Shown here: positions 61,387-64,000 of the stretch, piece by piece | How the letters are laid out: the number at the start of each line of letters is the position of its first letter | Position numbering within the stretch: the stretch's first letter is position 1 | Source of the DNA: Roseibium aquae | GTDB lineage: Bacteria > Pseudomonadota > Alphaproteobacteria > Rhizobiales > Stappiaceae | Direction of reading: 5' to 3' | DNA length: 64,000 nucleotides | NCBI RefSeq assembly: GCF_008711285.1 | Contig: NZ_VXDC01000004.1 | Location: forward strand, 290,823 to 354,822 | Notes under the pieces: model-generated | Databases searched by the model: none | Seen by the model: the letters and a program-made list of their open reading frames with translations, nothing else | What the model was told of the DNA's origin: nothing | Program-made: the position numbers and the translations under genes

Positions 61387-62426
61387 TGCCGACCCGCGAT
61401 ACAAGATCAGGTCCCAACACTGGCGGCGAGACCCGCCCTACCCTTGCCGAAGTCGCCCGGGCCGCTGGAGTGAGCGAGATCACGGCCAGCCGGGCGTTGC
61501 GCGGAGGGGTTCATGTGGCGCGCGCAACACTCGAGCGGGTCGAAGCGGCGGCACTTGCGCTGAACTACGTACCCAACCGCCTGGCCGGCACGCTGGCCGG
61601 AGGGCAGTCCCGGCAGGTGGCCGTCGTGCTGCCGTCGCTGTCGAACAGCGTCTTCGCCGATGTCCTGAACGGGTTGGAAACACAGCTGGAGCAGGCCAGC
61701 CACCACCCCATTCTCGGCGTGTCGAACTACGACCCCCTCCACGAGGAGCGTCTGGTGGCAGACCTCCTGTCCTGGCGTCCGGCGGGCCTTGTCATCGCGC
61801 CGGCGTCCAGTACCGAGGGCACGCGGCGCATGCTGGCGGGCGCGGGCGTACCCGTCGTCGAGATTATGGATATCGATCCGGCGCCGATCGACATGGCGGT
61901 AGGATTGTCGCAGCACGCGGCGGGGCGGGCAATGGCGCACTACCTGGTAGGGCGGGGCTATCGCCGGGTGGCCTATGTCGGCCATGACATTTCGACGGAC
62001 CCGCGCGCATTGACGCGAAAGCAAGGCCTTGAACGCGGACTGTCCGAGGCGGAGGTGACACTGACGGCGACGGTGCTCTTGCCCGGCCCTTCTTCAGTCC
62101 CGCTGGGCCGCGAAGCGGTGGCGCGCCTTTTGGCGGATGTGCCGCCGGGCGGGCTGGCCGTCTGTTTCTCCAATGACGACATGGCGGTGGGCGCAATGTT
62201 TCATGCCATGGGAGTTGCACTGAAAGTGCCAGATGACCTTGCGCTGGCTGGGTTCAACGGCCTCGCCATCGGACAGGCCCTGCCGCTGCCGCTGACCAGC
62301 GTTGAGTCGCGGAGAGTCGAGATCGGAAACCTTGCGGCCAAAGCACTCCTTTCGCGTCTGGAGGGCGAAACCGTTGCACGGGTGCAGGATGTAGGCTTCC
62401 GGTTGATCCCCGGCGCGACCACTTGA
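61386..62426 (+). CDS. LacI-family repressor of the erythronate/threonate operon
   Basis: 346 residues from ATG 61386. HTH TLAEVARAAGVSEITASRALRGG (about 20-42), hinge NYVPNRLAGTLAGGQ, then a ligand domain with VLPSLSNSVFADVLNGLE, GRAMAHYLVGRGYRRVAYVG and DDLALAGFNGLAIGQALPLPLTSV. It resembles GntR-type members of the LacI family that sense sugar acids. Upstream in-frame ATGs exist but lack the ribosome signal and would cover the operator. Confidence 0.9.
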   Translation: MPTRDTRSGPNTGGETRPTLAEVARAAGVSEITASRALRGGVHVARATLERVEAAALALNYVPNRLAGTLAGGQSRQVAVVLPSLSNSVFADVLNGLETQLEQASHHPILGVSNYDPLHEERLVADLLSWRPAGLVIAPASSTEGTRRMLAGAGVPVVEIMDIDPAPIDMAVGLSQHAAGRAMAHYLVGRGYRRVAYVGHDISTDPRALTRKQGLERGLSEAEVTLTATVLLPGPSSVPLGREAVARLLADVPPGGLAVCFSNDDMAVGAMFHAMGVALKVPDDLALAGFNGLAIGQALPLPLTSVESRRVEIGNLAAKALLSRLEGETVARVQDVGFRLIPGATT

Positions 62427-62523
62427 ACCGTCGACTTGGCCCCTCGGCAGGTCAGCAGCGGCGCATCGGCCGTTGCACACGGTATGCGGCAGCGCTAAGC
62501 AACCCGGAACGTCGGCGGTGTCC

Positions 62524-62658
62524 CGGCGCATACACTTCATCCTGCGCCTTGGCGAACTCGGCAATCGAGGCCGCCACCGTGGCAATGGCCTTCTCGTTCC
62601 GCCGCGGGTTGCGCGCGTAGGGAATGATCTGCGCAAGCGGCAGGTCGATCACGTTCAT
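62524..62658 (-). pseudogene. N-terminal stump of a ParB-like protein gene
   Basis: MNVIDLPLAQIIPYARNPRRNEKAIATVAASIAEF from ATG 62658 is the beginning of a ParB/nuclease-type domain, as found in plasmid or prophage DNA-modification genes. After about residue 35 the frame turns to unrelated sequence and stops. Relic of an integrated element. Confidence 0.7.
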
Positions 62659-63137
62659 CGAAATGTCCTGATGTGGACGCTGACGCGAAACGGCGGCCCG
62701 CGAAAGCGAAATGCCCCCTGCCCCCCGTTTCGTTTCAGGCGGGTGTGTTCAGACCGTGAGGGTCTGATTTCATTGATGAATTCGGCAAAGCGAAACGAAA
62801 CGGCTGTTTTCGGCGGCGTCACTAGGAAAGCGTCGCGCTTCGCCCGCCAGCATACGTTTTTGCCCGAAAAGGAACCGGAAAACAATGACTTGGCGACCTG
62901 GACCCTGGCTGAGGCCCGGAAGGCAGTCCTTGTATCCACCTTGGGATCTACGTCGGTTCGCCCGCACGCCCAACTCCGAGTCTAGCTATTTGATAGCGTG
63001 GCTGGGCTTCGGCGTCTCGCCTTCCCGTGTCTCGCAGGAAATTGTCTCGCAGGTGCGTTCGGACTTGACAGCGCGATCTTGAAGCCTGTTGCCGCGCACT
63101 CATCTTTCCGGTAGCATTTCCGGAAATGGAGGGCAGC
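62659..63137. other. Debris region without a supported gene
   Basis: About 480 bp. GAAACGAAACGG-like and GGCGGCCCGCG-like words recur, but no gene is recognised. It links the ParB stump to the toxin-antitoxin genes. Confidence 0.4.
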
Positions 63138-63422
63138 ATGGCCAGCACCGATCCGTCTCCCGTCACCCAGTGGCGCAAGCGCCGTCAGCGGCAGGGCTTC
63201 GTGCGCGTCGAGGTTCAGGTCCGCAAGGAAGACGCTGCCCTCGTCCGGGACGTCGCCACCGCCTTGGGCGATCCCGCCCGCGAGAGCGAGACGCGCGCCC
63301 TCCTGCGCGAGAAGATCGCGACGCCCCGCGCGGGTGGGCTCAAAGCGCTCATCGCCTCGGCGCCGCTCGACGGGATCGATCTCGACCGTCCCCGCGATTT
63401 CGGGCGCGATGTCTCCCTGTGA
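63138..63422 (+). CDS. Antitoxin paired with VapC
   Basis: 94 residues from ATG 63138 (MASTDPSPVTQWRKRRQRQGFVRVEVQVRKEDAALVRDVATALGD). A ribbon-helix-helix-like N-terminal half with basic residues and a C-terminal acidic tail (DGIDLDRPRDFGRDVSL) that would cover the toxin. Its stop overlaps the GTG start of the toxin gene, the usual translational coupling. The toxin is damaged, so the pair is probably inactive. Confidence 0.75.
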   Translation: MASTDPSPVTQWRKRRQRQGFVRVEVQVRKEDAALVRDVATALGDPARESETRALLREKIATPRAGGLKALIASAPLDGIDLDRPRDFGRDVSL

Positions 63423-63889
63423 GCTACCTGATCGACACGAACATCATTTCCGAAGTGCGCAAGGGCGAGAGGTGCGACCCAGCAGTTGCCACCTGGTGGG
63501 CGGGCGTGGCCGAGGATGACCTGTGGCTCAGCGCATTGGTTTTGGGCGAAATCCGCAAGGGCGTAGAACTGGTGCGCCGCCGCGATCCCCGGAAGGCCGA
63601 GGCGCTCGAGGCATGGCTCGGCGACGTGATTGCGGGTTTCGGCGACAGGGTGCTACCCGTCGACACGGCCGTCGCGGAGGAATGGGGCCGGATGAACGCG
63701 ATCCGTCCAGTGCCGGTTATCCGCGCGATATCGCGGCCAATAAGGCAGATGTTGACGAAATCCAACACAAGCGCCTTGTTCTCTGCCGTCTTATCGAGAT
63801 CGGTGATCAAGGTTGGGCCATCACGCTGTCTTCGCCCAGATGGATTAGCCGGTTTAACTGGGCGATCACACCCTGTTGATTTTCACTGA
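63419..63889 (+). pseudogene. vapC: VapC-type PIN-domain toxin, C-terminus replaced
   Basis: Starts at GTG 63419 overlapping the antitoxin stop. PIN motifs are SYLIDTNIISEVRKGERC (first aspartate), LWLSALVLGEIRKGVELVRRRDP (second acidic residue) and VDTAVAEEWGRMN. After RPVPVI (about codon 101) the expected D-x-x-A-A-T-A ... V-T-R-N ending with the remaining acidic ligands is missing; the frame instead runs through foreign sequence to 63889. The catalytic site is therefore incomplete. Confidence 0.75.
63724..63810 (-). pseudogene. Possible N-terminal stump of a SnoaL-like protein
   Basis: Minus-strand ATG 63810 reads MITDLDKTAENKALVLDFVN, ICLIGRDIA, resembling the first residues of SnoaL/NTF2-like small proteins. 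It ends at the vapC junction. Weak evidence; the short length precludes certainty. Confidence 0.35.
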
Positions 63890-64000
63890 GAACTGACCCG
63901 GTAAGGCCCGATTTTTTCACTGAGAACTGACCCATGTTTAAACCCACCCCTGCGTGATTTCGGCGGGGGACGACGGAGTGATAGACATGGCGTTGTTGAG
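63874..64000 (+). mobile_element. istA: Left end of an IS21-family element with istA start (partial)
   Basis: TGTTGATTTTCACTGAGAAC starts a typical IS21 left end (TG terminus). The word TTTCACTGAGAACTGACCC occurs twice, at 63881-63899 and 63915-63933, 34 bp apart, matching the multiple terminal repeats of this family. ATG 63987 opens MALL, the usual start of IstA, and the gene runs off the window edge. Transposase identity rests on the repeats and the first codons only. Confidence 0.72.

Noticed and set aside
62655..62939. Minus-strand frame of 94 codons after the ParB stump
   Set aside because: No recognisable domain; basic, low-information translation in debris DNA.
63881..63933. Two-unit repeat as a possible CRISPR array
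   Set aside because: Only two copies with a 15-bp spacer; explained by IS21 terminal repeats. No cas genes.

Overview
The window is high-GC DNA from a heterotrophic alphaproteobacterium, most likely a marine roseobacter/Stappia-type organism. This rests on three TRAP-type operon components of roseobacter style, organosulfonate catabolism genes, LacI-controlled sugar-acid operons, DUF3369 two-component signalling and a MerR-methyltransferase fusion. No rRNA, tRNA or CRISPR array was recognised. It may be a chromosomal accessory region or a large replicon; the sequence alone does not decide.

Layout. (1) 1-2.7 kb, minus strand: molybdate regulation and uptake, modE-modA-modB-modC (modC runs off the left edge), with a perfect inverted repeat between modE and modA. 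(2) 3.1-7.5 kb: a translationally coupled pair, a response regulator with DUF3369/degenerate GGDEF/EAL and a Cache-domain histidine kinase. (3) 7.7-9 kb: a dehydrogenase remnant and an orphan periplasmic binding protein. (4) 9.3-23.8 kb: a LacI regulator and a long operon for a C3 organosulfonate, most probably 2,3-dihydroxypropane-1-sulfonate (DHPS). It holds a small membrane protein, a TRAP transporter, an HpsN-like dehydrogenase, an SDR and a zinc dehydrogenase, SuyA and SuyB sulfolactate sulfo-lyase, a ComC-like dehydrogenase, a SuyZ/YeiH-type exporter, and then Usp-SulP-Usp. A strong hairpin terminator follows suyB. (5) 24.3-27.4 kb: broken ABC-transporter genes next to an intact tungstate importer tupBCA. 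(6) 27.9-35.6 kb: signalling cluster with a PAS-GGDEF-EAL protein, a PAS-containing chemoreceptor, a LuxR solo and a GGEEF diguanylate cyclase. (7) 36.1-40.4 kb: Tat-exported nitroreductase-like protein with MarR regulator under tandem operators, MerR-methyltransferase fusion, GNAT and GFA proteins.

(8) 40.4-49.1 kb: a copper/silver resistance island bounded by mobile-element debris (an IS110 fragment on the left, an IS3-family fragment and a moeA tail on the right). It encodes a Cys/His/Met-rich secreted protein, a CusB adaptor with four CusF-like repeats fused to its C-terminus, CusA, CusF, CopC and CopD. (9) 49.2-53.7 kb, minus strand: two successive ArsR-permease modules, one with an MFS exporter and the other with a small thioredoxin. 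(10) 53.8-62.4 kb: a complete erythronate/threonate operon (denD, TRAP DctP/Q/M, ltnD, otnK, otnC, otnI) divergent from its LacI regulator, with two matching operators in the divergent region. (11) 62.4-64 kb: mobile debris with a truncated ParB-like frame, an antitoxin and a VapC toxin whose 3' end is lost, a fragment of a possible SnoaL-like gene, and the left end of an IS21-family element whose istA starts at 63987.

Functional logic. The sulfonate operon would import DHPS, oxidise it to sulfolactate, split that into pyruvate and sulfite, and export the inorganic sulfur. The erythronate operon would feed C4 sugar acids to dihydroxyacetone phosphate. No sulfite dehydrogenase is in the window. 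That enzyme is molybdenum-dependent in many relatives, so the neighbouring molybdate and tungstate importers may be functionally linked, but this is speculation.
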